A stretch of DNA of 64,000 nt from an uncultured Prevotella sp. (GCA_946183415.1 CAMHAM010000008.1:25911-89910); one strand, 5' to 3'; shown: positions 6,857-16,489, counted from the stretch's first letter. Numbers and translations: made by a program. The notes: generated from the letters alone by a model not told the origin.

Positions 6857-8408
6857 TATGAAGGAATCAATGACAATCGGCGAGTTTGTCAAGACTTGTC
6901 TCGCCAAATGGAGATGGTTTGCCATTTCTGTCTGTACCCTGTTGTTGCTAGCCATCGCCTATTTGGTGGTAACCCCTCCCAAATACATCAAGAAGGCGCA
7001 GGTGCTCGTGAAGGACGAGAGCGCCATGGGAGCCATTATGGGGCAATTGGGAGGACTGGCAGAGCTGGGTGGCCTCGTTGGGCTGGGTGGCTCATCGAAC
7101 GTATACAATGAGCTTTACGCCATGCAGAGTCCCTGGCTGCTGCTCAACGTGGTCAACCAAATGCACCTCGATATGAGCTACACCATTAAGGGTATCCAGG
7201 ATAAGGATCTCTATGGTGAGGATCTGCCCGTAACGGTTAACTTCAAGGACATCACCGAAGAGGACGATGTGCGCATGAAGCTTGACCTGTCAAAGAGCGG
7301 CAACGTGAAGGTGTACAAGCTGAAGAAGAACGACGACAAATACGACGACGAGCTGATGGGCAAGGTAGGCCAGACACTGAAAAGCTCTATCGGTGACATT
7401 GAGATCAACGCCACACCTTATCTCCAGAAGATGAAGGACAACGAGGTGACCATCACCGTGAAGCGCACAGAGCCGATGGCACTGGTGGAATACATCAAGA
7501 AGAAGCAGCTCAACGTGGTCGTGGGCAGTCGCGATGCCTCAATCATCGACATCAAATACAAGGACTTCTCGAAACAGAGGGCTACCGATGTAATCAACGC
7601 TATCATAGCCGAATACCGCAAGGAGAGCAACGACGACAAGGATGCCCAGGCTGCAGTCTCGGAACAATACGTGATAGAGCGCATAGCACGACTGGAAACA
7701 GAGTTGAAGACTCTCGACCAGCGCGTGGCAGACTATAAGAGCAAGACCCAGATGCCCGACCTCGAGATGATGGCCAAGGCATACGCAGAAGGGGCGATGG
7801 AGGTGCAGAAAGCCGACATGGAGGTAAAGAGCAAGCTATACCTCGTAGAGGCTATCCGCGACTATCTGCGCGACGAATCGAAGAAGGACGAACTGCTGCC
7901 TGCCCTGCTGATCACCGAGAAGGAAAGCGGGCTTGGAGAATCAGTGACTCAGTACAACACCCTGCAGCTACAGCGACAGAAGATCATCGCCAGCTCAAGC
8001 AAGGAGAGTCCGCTGGTGAAAGATCTTGACCAGCAACTCGCCGCCATGCACGACGCAGTGCTGAGCTCGGCAGAAAACGCCATCAAGCAGTTGAAAGTGC
8101 AGATGAAGAGCGTGGCCGAAAAGGACAAGGAGAGCAAGCAATGGCTGTCATCAGCACCTCAGAAGGCTATCGGCGGTCTGACCGACGAACGCGACTGGCG
8201 CGTGCTCAACGAAGTCTACGTGTTCCTGCTACAGAAGCGTGAGGAGGCACAGATGATGAAGGCGATGAGAACCGACGTCCGCGTGCTGACTCCACCGTTG
8301 GGAGTGAAAAAGCAAGCTTCGCCCAACGTTCCCGTCATCATCCTCGGATCGTTGCTGTTTGGTCTTTTCATCCCTGCCTGCAGAATCTTCGTAATGGGTA
8401 AAAAGTAA
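6846..8408 (+). CDS. Wzz-type chain-length determinant / polysaccharide co-polymerase
   Basis: A 520-residue inner-membrane protein with one transmembrane helix near residues 23-44 and one near 496-515, framing a large periplasmic domain rich in coiled coil (about 270-450). This is the PCP architecture that sets polymer length and contacts the Wza channel. A Gly-rich patch (MGQLGGLAELGG, about 62-80) follows the first Wzz strand. The GNVR-like region includes ERDWRVLNEVYVFLLQ. There is no C-terminal tyrosine kinase domain and no separate kinase gene nearby, so this is a kinase-less PCP. The upstream ATG at 6846 overlaps the previous gene; the ATG at 6858 is an alternative. Confidence 0.85.
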   Translation: MKDNMKESMTIGEFVKTCLAKWRWFAISVCTLLLLAIAYLVVTPPKYIKKAQVLVKDESAMGAIMGQLGGLAELGGLVGLGGSSNVYNELYAMQSPWLLLNVVNQMHLDMSYTIKGIQDKDLYGEDLPVTVNFKDITEEDDVRMKLDLSKSGNVKVYKLKKNDDKYDDELMGKVGQTLKSSIGDIEINATPYLQKMKDNEVTITVKRTEPMALVEYIKKKQLNVVVGSRDASIIDIKYKDFSKQRATDVINAIIAEYRKESNDDKDAQAAVSEQYVIERIARLETELKTLDQRVADYKSKTQMPDLEMMAKAYAEGAMEVQKADMEVKSKLYLVEAIRDYLRDESKKDELLPALLITEKESGLGESVTQYNTLQLQRQKIIASSSKESPLVKDLDQQLAAMHDAVLSSAENAIKQLKVQMKSVAEKDKESKQWLSSAPQKAIGGLTDERDWRVLNEVYVFLLQKREEAQMMKAMRTDVRVLTPPLGVKKQASPNVPVIILGSLLFGLFIPACRIFVMGKK

Positions 8409-8419
8409 GGGTAAAGAAA

Positions 8420-9670
8420 GTGGTCATTCTGTTCATAGCAATCACCATTGTATTGCTGGTTCTTTCCTGGAAATACATGTTCAGACTGGAGCCAGCGGGG
8501 GTGTTTGCTGTGATCTGGCTGGTTTCGGCCATCTCTGTGCTCCTGCTCAACAATTATATTGAACTGAGATACACAGGAGGGGTGTTTATGCTCACGGGCG
8601 TCACGGTATTCGTCATGGGTACCATCTTCAGCGATGCGTTCTATCATCCCGAGCCTACAGGCACAGGCCTCGAGCTCAAGAAGCAATGGGTAGGTCCCGC
8701 ATTGCTCGTCCTCATAGCCGGAGCGATGGTGAATCCTATTTACTCCATCATCCTGCATGGGTTCAGTCTGCAAGTGTTGCTCGACATGCGCGAGATTATG
8801 GAGATGAACAAGGGTATTGCCGGTGATCGCTATTCGGGTTCAGAAGTGAGCAACTTCGTCAACCAGTTCTTCCTTATCTTCTCGTATGCAGCACCGGTGA
8901 TTGGCGGTTTCTGCTACAGGTTAGTAGGACGATGGAACAAGACACTATGTATCATTACGCTGATTCCTGGTACCTTCATTGCGCTCACACAATCAATGAA
9001 GATGGGTATGATCACGTCGTTTATGCTGTGGCTGGCCAGTTATCTGGTCTGTTCGTTCAGCTATGGACTGCCTATCAAGATGAAGGTGAAAGCCATCCTG
9101 AGGTTCGCCCTCATCATCGTGGGATTCTTCCTCATCCTCTTTTTATCGATGGTGCTGCGGACAGGAGAAATCAGCGAGAAAACGATACTGGAGATCAGTG
9201 AGAAATTCGTGGCTTACTCTTTAGGTCACATGCACTGCGTAGACATGTGGTACACCTCGTATACCCCCACAGATCTGGCCTGGGGCAGTAAGACGTTTAT
9301 GGGAATCTCCAATCTGCTGGGTATTGAAGAACGTGTCCAGGGACTTTACCCTGAATATCTTAACATCGGGAAAAACGGGTTCTACGGCATCTCGAATATC
9401 TACACCTGCTTCCGCCCCTTGGTGGAAGACTTCGGTGAGGTTGGAGCCATCATCATCATGTTTGGCATGGGAGTAGCCGCCAACATGTCGTTCAAGGCAT
9501 TGAAAGCCCACCAATATATCTTCTTCAATCAAATGATACTCGTGGCAATCTACGGCTATGTGATGTGGTCGTTTGCTGCCTCCTTCTATATGTACACCAG
9601 TTATCTGGCAATGTTTGTAGTGGTTTATGTCTTGTTCCACCTGCTACAAAAGGAAACGGAGCCATGCTGA
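8420..9670 (+). CDS. O-antigen-polymerase-like membrane protein (Wzy)
   Basis: A 416-residue polytopic protein with about ten hydrophobic segments and a long loop between residues 255 and 330. This is the usual shape of Wzy polymerases, which join repeat units on the periplasmic side. Sequence conservation in this family is very low, so the call rests on topology and on its position between the Wzz and Wzx genes. The start is GTG at 8420, 12 bp after the Wzz stop. The stop overlaps the next gene by 7 bp, indicating translational coupling. Confidence 0.72.
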   Translation: MVILFIAITIVLLVLSWKYMFRLEPAGVFAVIWLVSAISVLLLNNYIELRYTGGVFMLTGVTVFVMGTIFSDAFYHPEPTGTGLELKKQWVGPALLVLIAGAMVNPIYSIILHGFSLQVLLDMREIMEMNKGIAGDRYSGSEVSNFVNQFFLIFSYAAPVIGGFCYRLVGRWNKTLCIITLIPGTFIALTQSMKMGMITSFMLWLASYLVCSFSYGLPIKMKVKAILRFALIIVGFFLILFLSMVLRTGEISEKTILEISEKFVAYSLGHMHCVDMWYTSYTPTDLAWGSKTFMGISNLLGIEERVQGLYPEYLNIGKNGFYGISNIYTCFRPLVEDFGEVGAIIIMFGMGVAANMSFKALKAHQYIFFNQMILVAIYGYVMWSFAASFYMYTSYLAMFVVVYVLFHLLQKETEPC

Positions 9671-10929
9671 AGTTAATCAGGGAGAAACTGAGTTCAGGGA
9701 TGGGGCGTGACATGGTGTGGACATTCTCCATCCAGCTGCTCATCATGCTCTGCTCTTTTGCAATCAACAAGTTGCTCGCCAGCCGATTGAGCATTGATGA
9801 CTTCGGACAATACAACGTCATCAAGCGCTCGGTACAGGTACTCTCGTTCCTAATGCTTGCCGGCGTGGGCATCGCCCTGCCACGTTACATCCCACTCTAC
9901 CGAAACAGCAATCCTCCGCGTAGGATTGCGCCACTGATGAGTGCCTCCTTTATATATATAATAGGTGTATCGCTCATCGTGTTGATAGTCTGCATGCTCT
10001 TCTCGGCGCAGATGGAGGATATCATCATCGGCCAAAGCGATAACATGCATCTGCTGATTGTGGCCCTGGCCTATGCTTTCACGCTTGCAATGGCCCAATA
10101 CGTATTTGCCTACTATCGGGGCATTGGTGACTTCAAGTGGTATAACGGTAGTCAACTGGCTATGCAACTGCTGACCATCATACCCCTGATTCTGCTGCCT
10201 TTACTCACTGTCGGGCATGTGTTCATGGCGTGGCTCGCCATTTCCATCGTGCTGGTGGCTTGTCTAGCGGGAAGGGAATTGAGAGGGAAGTGGCTATCGC
10301 TCTTCACTCTCCAGCCCTCACTCTTCGTTACGCTCATCAAGTATTCTTCAGGAAGACTCATAGCCGACTTCTTCCAGTTCTCACTGGCTGCGTTCCCACT
10401 CATTTACATCAGCAATACACAAGGCTTGCAAATCACAGCCTATTTCTCGGTGGGTATATTCTTTGTGACGATGGTTACCCCGATCTTCTCCTTCATGGGA
10501 ATCATCCTACTGCCATACGTATCAAAGGCCTTAGCACGCAGCGAAATGGCAACAGCCAATCGCTTGGTGAACCGTCTGGCCATCACATACATAGGCACAT
10601 CGATGATTTTTATCGGTATAATCTACATCTTCACCGAATTGCTGACCACCCTACTCTTCTCCAGCGACTATGTAGTGACTAAAGATCTGACGAGGATCAT
10701 GATACTCTCCATCTTGCCTCAGGCCATCTATATGCTCTATCGCAACACCATCGATGCGGTGAGCATCATACCCTACAATGCCATCTTCTTGGGAGTGTGC
10801 CTATTGGTAATGGTTGTAGGTTTCATGCTATCCTCCACTCTCACCCACTATGCCTGGACTTACCTCGCCGTTTCAACCCTCCAGGGTATTCTTGCTTGGG
10901 CCGCATGGATGTTGCTCAACAAGAAATAG
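9664..10929 (+). CDS. Wzx-type polysaccharide flippase (MATE/oligosaccharidyl-lipid superfamily)
   Basis: A 421-residue inner-membrane protein with about twelve hydrophobic helices, predicted to flip undecaprenyl-linked repeat units outward. The N-terminus, with a basic amphipathic stretch and then helix 1 and FAINKLLASRLSIDDFGQY, is typical of polysaccharide_synt family flippases. The open frame extends upstream to 9565, but that part lies inside the polymerase gene in another frame. ATG 9664 aligns with family starts and overlaps the polymerase stop by 7 bp. The operon seems to end here, since a promoter follows in the next gap. Confidence 0.82.
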   Translation: MLKLIREKLSSGMGRDMVWTFSIQLLIMLCSFAINKLLASRLSIDDFGQYNVIKRSVQVLSFLMLAGVGIALPRYIPLYRNSNPPRRIAPLMSASFIYIIGVSLIVLIVCMLFSAQMEDIIIGQSDNMHLLIVALAYAFTLAMAQYVFAYYRGIGDFKWYNGSQLAMQLLTIIPLILLPLLTVGHVFMAWLAISIVLVACLAGRELRGKWLSLFTLQPSLFVTLIKYSSGRLIADFFQFSLAAFPLIYISNTQGLQITAYFSVGIFFVTMVTPIFSFMGIILLPYVSKALARSEMATANRLVNRLAITYIGTSMIFIGIIYIFTELLTTLLFSSDYVVTKDLTRIMILSILPQAIYMLYRNTIDAVSIIPYNAIFLGVCLLVMVVGFMLSSTLTHYAWTYLAVSTLQGILAWAAWMLLNKK

Positions 10930-10955
10930 ACTGAATATTCAATTATTATTGGTAA

Positions 10956-10990
10956 TTTGAGGCAAAATACAAAAAAAAGTCGTACCTTTG
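10956..10990 (+). promoter_or_regulatory. Internal promoter of the exopolysaccharide locus
   Basis: A -7 element TACCTTTG (10983-10990) lies about 40 bp upstream of the glycosyltransferase gene. A TTTG at 10956-10959 is a possible -33 element, but the 23-nt spacing is a little long. It splits the locus into an assembly/export unit and a synthesis unit. Confidence 0.6.
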
Positions 10991-11028
10991 CGCACTAATT
11001 ACAGAAAAGTTACGTTTTATACTATAGA

Positions 11029-12051
11029 ATGAACGTTCGAAAGGTATCAGTCATTTGTCCTGTCTTCAATGAAGAAAAGTTCATTGAAGCATGTATCGTG
11101 TCTATTATCGAACAAGATTACCCGCAGGACATGATGGAGGTATTGTTTGTCGATGGACGCAGTACGGACAAGACACGTGAGATCATCGAACGATACATGA
11201 CTCAGTACCCGTTTATCAAACTGCTTGACAACCCTGAACGCATTGTACCATACGCCCTGAATCGCGGTCTGGAGGCTGCGACTGGCGAAGTAATCATGCG
11301 GCTCGACGGCCACTGTACCTACCCCACGAACTACATCTCCGAACTCGTGAGATACCTCTACCAGCTGAATGCCGACAACGTAGGCGGCGTTTGGAACACA
11401 CAGCCTGCGAAAGACACGCCCGTCTGCCAAGCTATCGCCCAGGCTTCGAGCCATCCCTTCGGTGTAGGCGGTTCGATGCACAAAATCGGTGCTTCGAAAA
11501 TCATGGAGACCGACACGGTGCCCTTCGGATGCTATAAGCGCGAGGTGTTTGAGAAGACGGGGCCCTTCGATACCGATCTGGTGAGAAATCAGGATGATGA
11601 ATTCAATGGCCGCCTGCAGAACTTGGGCGGTAAGATTTACCTGATTCCACAGGTGATCATCAACTATACTGCGCGTGACACTCTCAGCAAGATGCGGAAG
11701 ATGTACTATCAGTATGGCCTCTACAAGCCGCTGGTGAACAAGAAATTGGGTGCGCCTGCCACCGTCAGACAGTTCTTCCCGCTGATATTCCTTTTAGGAC
11801 TGATTGTCGGAGGCGTCGCCAGCATCTTCTCGCCTTTCATCCTACATGCTTACACAACATTCCTGATGCTGTATCTCTTTATCGGCATCGTGGTGGGCAG
11901 CATGAGTGCCATCCGTATGCATCAGCCACTTCTGGCGCTGCTGATGCCCTACGTATTCTTCAATATTCACATGAGCTACGGCATCGGCTATCTCGTGGGC
12001 ATTTTCAACGTGATAGGCAACAGGTCGGCTCAAGTCAAACCCAACAGATAA
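11029..12051 (+). CDS. Family 2 glycosyltransferase, ExoA-like, membrane-anchored
   Basis: A 340-residue transferase with a complete GT-A fold start: SVICPVFNEEKFIEACI (residues 7-23), the VDGRSTDKT nucleotide-binding segment (41-49), RLDGH with metal-binding Asp93, and catalytic-type NQDDEF (Asp189-Asp190). Three hydrophobic helices (about 246-330) anchor the C-terminus. It resembles ExoA-type succinoglycan transferases, which extend the lipid-linked sugar; the actual sugar is unknown. It heads the second transcription unit of the locus and lies 4 bp before the aminotransferase gene. Confidence 0.85.
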   Translation: MNVRKVSVICPVFNEEKFIEACIVSIIEQDYPQDMMEVLFVDGRSTDKTREIIERYMTQYPFIKLLDNPERIVPYALNRGLEAATGEVIMRLDGHCTYPTNYISELVRYLYQLNADNVGGVWNTQPAKDTPVCQAIAQASSHPFGVGGSMHKIGASKIMETDTVPFGCYKREVFEKTGPFDTDLVRNQDDEFNGRLQNLGGKIYLIPQVIINYTARDTLSKMRKMYYQYGLYKPLVNKKLGAPATVRQFFPLIFLLGLIVGGVASIFSPFILHAYTTFLMLYLFIGIVVGSMSAIRMHQPLLALLMPYVFFNIHMSYGIGYLVGIFNVIGNRSAQVKPNR

Positions 12052-12055
12052 AGCG

Positions 12056-13249
12056 ATGAAAATTCCATTCTCACCACCAGATATTACGGAGCAGGAAGCT
12101 CAGGAAGTGACGGCAGCCCTGTTGTCAGGATGGATTACGACGGGACCACGCACGAAAAAGCTGGAGTCGGATATAGCCAGCCTTTGTGAGGTGGATAAAG
12201 CCGTCTGCCTCAGTTCGGCTACAGCCTGCTTGGAGTCGATTCTGCAGATACTTGGTATCGGTCCTGGCGATGAGGTGATTACCTCAGCCTACACTTATAC
12301 GGCTACAGCGAGTGTGGTTTGTCACATCGGAGCTACCCTCAGGTTTGTAGATACCCAAAAGGACTCGCTGGAGATGGACTACGAACAGATGGCTGATGCT
12401 ATCAACGAACGGACGAAGGCCGTTATACCGGTAGACCTGGCAGGTATCCCCTGCAACTACGAAAAGGTTCTGGCTGCTGTTGAGAGCAAGAAGCACTTAT
12501 TCTGCCCCAACAACGATCTGCAAAGAAGTTTTGGAAGAGTCATCGTGGTAGCCGACGGTGCGCACGCACTTGGTGCTCAGTGGCGAGGACAAATGGTGGG
12601 TTCAATAGCCGACTTCACTTCATTCAGCTTCCACGCTGTAAAGAACTTCACCACTGGTGAGGGAGGTGCATTGACCTGGAAAAATCATCCTGGCATCGAG
12701 AATGAGAAGATGTATAAAGAGTTTCAGTTGTTGACGCTGCACGGACAAAGTAAGGACGCGCTGGAGAAAAGTCAACTGAACTCGTGGGAGTATGACATTA
12801 TTTTCCCAGGCTACAAGCGCAACATGACAGATATCATAGCTGCCATCGGACTGGTACAAATGAAGCGATTCCCTGCCCTTCTGGCTCGCAGAAGGCAACT
12901 GATAGAGCGCTATAACCAGGCTCTGAAGGACGAGAATGTTAGCGTGCTGGCACACTATACTGATGAATACACCTCGTCAGGCCACCTGTACCTCGTCAGA
13001 CTCACAGGGCGCGGTAGCGAGGAGCGCAACGGCATCATCAACCAGATGGCAGAGCGTGGCATTGCCACTAACGTGCATTACAAGCCGCTGCCGATGATGA
13101 CGGCCTACAAACGGCTGGGATTCAACATCAAGGACTATCCCAATGCCTACCACTACTTTGAGAACGAGATCACACTACCGCTCTACACGAAGCTTACTGA
13201 CGAACAGGTGGAGTATATTTTGGAAAACTTTAAGAGCATCATACATTGA
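12056..13249 (+). CDS. DegT/DnrJ/EryC1/StrS sugar aminotransferase
   Basis: A 397-residue PLP enzyme that adds an amino group to a keto sugar nucleotide. The family signature SFHAVKNFTTGEGG is present with Lys196 as the Schiff-base lysine, and ADGAH places Asp167 on the PLP ring nitrogen. The N-terminal LLSGWITTGP and SSATACLE segments also match. The polymer made here should therefore contain an amino sugar. No partner dehydratase or epimerase gene is present, so the keto-sugar precursor must come from elsewhere in the genome. The stop overlaps the next gene by 4 bp. Confidence 0.9.
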   Translation: MKIPFSPPDITEQEAQEVTAALLSGWITTGPRTKKLESDIASLCEVDKAVCLSSATACLESILQILGIGPGDEVITSAYTYTATASVVCHIGATLRFVDTQKDSLEMDYEQMADAINERTKAVIPVDLAGIPCNYEKVLAAVESKKHLFCPNNDLQRSFGRVIVVADGAHALGAQWRGQMVGSIADFTSFSFHAVKNFTTGEGGALTWKNHPGIENEKMYKEFQLLTLHGQSKDALEKSQLNSWEYDIIFPGYKRNMTDIIAAIGLVQMKRFPALLARRRQLIERYNQALKDENVSVLAHYTDEYTSSGHLYLVRLTGRGSEERNGIINQMAERGIATNVHYKPLPMMTAYKRLGFNIKDYPNAYHYFENEITLPLYTKLTDEQVEYILENFKSIIH

Positions 13250-13833
13250 TCAGATTCTTCGACATCATATTCTCTGCACTGGGACTGATTGTACTCTTAC
13301 CCGTCTTTGCAGCCATCTGTCTGAAAATCAAGGCTGGTAGCAAAGGGGGCTGTTTTTTCATTCAGGAGCGCATCGGCAAAGACGGCAAGCCCTTCGGACT
13401 CTACAAATTCCGCACCATGCGCATAGGAGCCGACAGTGAGGGACTGCTCACCGTGGGAGAACACGATGCCAGAATCACCCGTGTAGGTTATTTCCTCCGT
13501 AAGACGAAGATGGACGAACTGCCTCAACTGTGGAACGTGCTGAAAGGCGATATGAGTCTTGTGGGACCAAGACCTGAGGTTAGGAAATATGTCGAACTCT
13601 ACACAGACGAACAACGGAAAGTGCTCCGTGTGAGGCCAGGCATCACCGACTATGCCTCAATTGAATACGCTAACGAGAACGAACTGTTGAGTAAGGCCGA
13701 GGATCCTGACCGCACCTATATCGAGGAGGTGATGCCCGACAAGATCAAGCTGAATATGCGCTATCTGGAACACTATACCGTAAGCGAGTATTTCAAGATT
13801 ATCTTCCTAACGTTTAAAAGTCTGGTGTCATGA
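13246..13833 (+). CDS. Initiating sugar transferase, small monotopic PGT (first copy)
   Basis: A 195-residue PglC/WcaJ-core-type phosphoglycosyl transferase that loads the first sugar phosphate onto undecaprenyl phosphate. It has the single re-entrant N-terminal helix (about residues 3-25), FIQERIGKDGKPFGLYKFRTMR, the catalytic Asp90-Glu91 dyad in KMDELPQLWNVLKGDMS, and LVGPRPE. It lacks the multi-helix N-terminus of WcaJ. The start is TTG at 13246, overlapping the aminotransferase stop; this fits the ROC-free N-terminus of the family. The amino-sugar gene just upstream suggests an amino-sugar donor, as for PglC, but that is inference. Confidence 0.88.
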   Translation: MIRFFDIIFSALGLIVLLPVFAAICLKIKAGSKGGCFFIQERIGKDGKPFGLYKFRTMRIGADSEGLLTVGEHDARITRVGYFLRKTKMDELPQLWNVLKGDMSLVGPRPEVRKYVELYTDEQRKVLRVRPGITDYASIEYANENELLSKAEDPDRTYIEEVMPDKIKLNMRYLEHYTVSEYFKIIFLTFKSLVS

Positions 13834-14402
13834 AGCGAGCCTTTGATTTCTGCTGGTCACTCGTCTGCCTCATTCTTTTTTCCCCGCTCTTCATCGCGTG
13901 CTACATAGCTGTCCGCCTGGAGGATGGCGGCCCTGCCTTCTTCCGTCAGGAACGCATCGGCAAGGGAGGGAAGCCCTTCAACATCCTGAAATTCAGAAGC
14001 ATGACAACAAACGGCCATCGCGATGAGTATGCTCTTTTCAAGCATGAGAAGAACGAGAACCTGACGCGTGTAGGCAGATTTCTGAGAGATCACCACCTCG
14101 ACGAACTGCCTCAGTTGTGGAACGTGCTGAGGGGCGACATGTCATTCGTCGGACCACGCCCTGAACGAAAATACTACATCGACCTGATAATGGAAAAGGA
14201 TCCTCGCTATGAAAGGCTCTATCAGTTGCGCCCGGGGGTAACGAGCTATGCCACGTTGCACAATGGCTATACCGACACGATAGAAAAGATGCTGATCCGT
14301 TTGGAAATGGATCTTTACTATCTGGAAAACCAGTCGCTGATGCTCGATGCCAAGATCCTGGCTCAGACCTTCCTCTACATCGCCTTCGGCAAGAAATTCT
14401 GA
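13830..14402 (+). CDS. Initiating sugar transferase, small monotopic PGT (second copy)
   Basis: A 190-residue second member of the same family, overlapping the first by 4 bp. All core motifs are present: FFRQERIGKGGKPF, LKFRSM, the DE dyad (Asp91-Glu92) in HLDELPQLWNVLRGDMS, and FVGPRPE. It is clearly diverged from its neighbour, so this is not a recent duplication. Two initiating enzymes in one operon imply either two repeat-unit starts or that one acts in another glycan pathway. It is the last gene on the plus strand before a convergent pair, with only 3 bp to the next stop codon. Confidence 0.88.
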   Translation: MKRAFDFCWSLVCLILFSPLFIACYIAVRLEDGGPAFFRQERIGKGGKPFNILKFRSMTTNGHRDEYALFKHEKNENLTRVGRFLRDHHLDELPQLWNVLRGDMSFVGPRPERKYYIDLIMEKDPRYERLYQLRPGVTSYATLHNGYTDTIEKMLIRLEMDLYYLENQSLMLDAKILAQTFLYIAFGKKF

Positions 14403-14405
14403 ATG

Positions 14406-14846
14406 CTACATTTTCTTAAACCACAAACGTAGCACCTTATCCTTAAGTACCATATCACTGCTGTTCAGTGTCTCGATGGTGAAAAGGTCATCCAAGGCGT
14501 TAATGCCCAACGGTGCTATGGTCTCAACATTCTCCACAAGAATATCACCCTCAGCACGCTCATGCTTGTGGCCATTATAAAGACGAAGAGTCTGACCCTT
14601 ACGCTCAAAGTTGAACAAATAGCCATAGTGCCCCGTATCATGATCATGGTCTACGGCTTCCAGCAATCGCATCTCGACACCCCAGAATACACGGGTGTCA
14701 GAAAGATCACGACTTACACCTGTGGCCAGAGTATCAACACGTACCAAGTGCCAATAGCCATCAAGATCACCATTGTCGGAGGTCTCTATGTCGCAGCTTG
14801 TCAGAAGCAAGCAAATACCTGTAATCAACAGAAGGAAATGTTTCAT
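14406..14846 (-). CDS. Small lipoprotein, lipocalin-like (DUF4847-type)
   Basis: A 146-residue lipoprotein with lipobox LTSC (Cys18). The body begins GDLDGYWHLVRVDTL, and the remaining strands (YLFNFERKGQTLRLY, VLRLWFKKM) suggest a small lipocalin-like beta-barrel as in the Bacteroidetes DUF4847 family. The ATG overlaps the stop of the Wzi-like gene by 4 bp, so the two are one operon, convergent with the polysaccharide genes. The function is unknown; its linkage to Wzi suggests the outer-membrane side of capsule handling. Confidence 0.65.
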   Translation of the reverse strand: MKHFLLLITGICLLLTSCDIETSDNGDLDGYWHLVRVDTLATGVSRDLSDTRVFWGVEMRLLEAVDHDHDTGHYGYLFNFERKGQTLRLYNGHKHERAEGDILVENVETIAPLGINALDDLFTIETLNSSDMVLKDKVLRLWFKKM

Positions 14847-16378
14847 CGTCGCGTGTTTAGGATTCCTGTTTTACTAAGTGTCAACTGAATGCCGTTGTTA
14901 TTACCTCGAATGGCACCAAAATCGGCTCCCCAGGCGGCAGTAGCCCTCCAACCCTTTGCGAAGGTCCAGCCTACCTCAGCCAGCAAACTGGTGTTATACT
15001 TCCGATGAGTGTAGGGACTCTTATAACGGCCTAACCCGTCCTGCCACGATGCCAGAATACGATAGTGGAGAGTGGGCAGAGGCTGACCACTGATACCCAG
15101 GTGCCAGGCCTTAAACCGGTTGTTGTTCACCTCAATCCTGCCATTGTCATTATAGAGTGGAGAAAGATAGAGCGGATTGCCAGCTACCTGTCCCCAATGC
15201 TCCCACCCCATTAGGATATAATGATTGTAGAATTCGTCGATGCCGCCGATATGGTCTGAGAAAGAAGGGGTACGGTCATGATAGACAGCACCACTCTGAT
15301 ATTTCGTGTAGAGATACTCTATGACGATATCCTGCAGCCAAGTGCCCTTGCGCAGCTGCAATTCGGCACCCAGCATGATATCCTTGAAGTCATAAAGCAG
15401 ATAGCGGTTGTCCTTCTTATCATTCCACTCGCTGCCTTTGCCATAGCCGTCATAATCGAGCATAAACATCGCCGACTGATCCTCGAAGAACTTATCGGCA
15501 TAGAGGCTCACACACCAGTCGCCGAGATCGTAGTTAAGACGAAGCAGCCAACTGCCGAGATGGTTACCCTCTGAGTTCTGGTAAGTGGTCTCATTGACTT
15601 CACCACCACCAGGAATCAGTGCATGCAGGAAGGCCTTCAGACCCGAATCGTTGTGATATATCTTGTCACCGTTATCATCTTTCAGATAGGATGTGCCACC
15701 AAACTGGCAAGCCAACTCAACACCCAACTCTGCAGAGAAAGGTTTCCCTTCCTTACCGATCTTCAGATAGCCTGCCTTGCTGTGATATAAAGCATGCTCA
15801 GTGTAACGATGTTCCTGATAGGTGAAGTCTTTCTGCCAGTTATCGTCAGTATACATACCATAGGCGATATGTCCCTTGAGAGACAACCATTTACGGGTAC
15901 CGGGAATCGCCCAGTATTCCGGCAAGGCAAGACGTACCTGGGGTACCGGACGGGCATTGATGCCAAGCGTCTGTGAGCCTGTGCTTAGCTCCTGGTTCTT
16001 CAGTTCCATCGGCTGCTCCTTGGCGCCTACGGTGAGTACGCCTTTCAGCCAGCGACCTTCGAAATACGCCTGTTGCACTACCAGCGTACTGGTAAAACCT
16101 GCAGCCACAGCCAGATCTGCACCATAGCCAATGCCCCACTTACGGCCATCATCAGCAGAAAGGGGGCGCTGGAGAGCACCACGAAGATAGCCATTCGATG
16201 TCTTCAGCGAACTCAGGCCATACTTGTTGGCATTGAGCCACAGGGGGGTATGGTCACCACTGGAGAAAGTGGCTTGCATCTCTGCACGATACTGCAGACT
16301 GTCGAAGAGCGAACGATTTTGTGCACTGACAGTCTGGTAGCTACACATTATTAATAATATAGAAACGAAATATCTCAT
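14843..16378 (-). CDS. Wzi-like capsule assembly outer-membrane protein
   Basis: A 511-residue protein with a signal peptide (MRYFVSILLIMCSYQTVSAQ) and alternating aromatic beta strands throughout, typical of an 18-strand Wzi-type barrel. Characteristic pieces include HTPLWLNANKYGLSS near the N-terminus, LKNQELSTGSQTLGINARPVPQ, and ILMGWEHWGQVAGNPLY. Wzi proteins bind polysaccharide at the cell surface. An upstream in-frame ATG (16420) was rejected because a -7 element (TAATTTTG, 16387-16394 on the minus strand) lies between it and ATG 16378. The neighbouring export genes support the assignment. Confidence 0.82.
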   Translation of the reverse strand: MRYFVSILLIMCSYQTVSAQNRSLFDSLQYRAEMQATFSSGDHTPLWLNANKYGLSSLKTSNGYLRGALQRPLSADDGRKWGIGYGADLAVAAGFTSTLVVQQAYFEGRWLKGVLTVGAKEQPMELKNQELSTGSQTLGINARPVPQVRLALPEYWAIPGTRKWLSLKGHIAYGMYTDDNWQKDFTYQEHRYTEHALYHSKAGYLKIGKEGKPFSAELGVELACQFGGTSYLKDDNGDKIYHNDSGLKAFLHALIPGGGEVNETTYQNSEGNHLGSWLLRLNYDLGDWCVSLYADKFFEDQSAMFMLDYDGYGKGSEWNDKKDNRYLLYDFKDIMLGAELQLRKGTWLQDIVIEYLYTKYQSGAVYHDRTPSFSDHIGGIDEFYNHYILMGWEHWGQVAGNPLYLSPLYNDNGRIEVNNNRFKAWHLGISGQPLPTLHYRILASWQDGLGRYKSPYTHRKYNTSLLAEVGWTFAKGWRATAAWGADFGAIRGNNNGIQLTLSKTGILNTRR

Positions 16379-16423
16379 ATCGGGTACAAAATTACAAAGA
16401 AAAAACGAGAAAAGATACACTTA

Positions 16424-16489
16424 TAGGGAAAATCCCCTCCCTGTTTAGGGAAAATCCTTTGCAAACCTGCCGATTTTGTCGTTTCTTTG
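16424..16489 (+). promoter_or_regulatory. Promoter with 12-bp direct repeat, two helical turns apart
   Basis: TAGGGAAAATCC occurs at 16424-16435 and again at 16446-16457, 22 bp apart. The second copy touches TTTG (16458-16461), which is 20 nt before TTTCTTTG (16482-16489), a near-consensus -7. The arrangement looks like an activator site placed directly against the -33 element. The opposite side serves the Wzi promoter, so both genes could respond. Confidence 0.55.
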
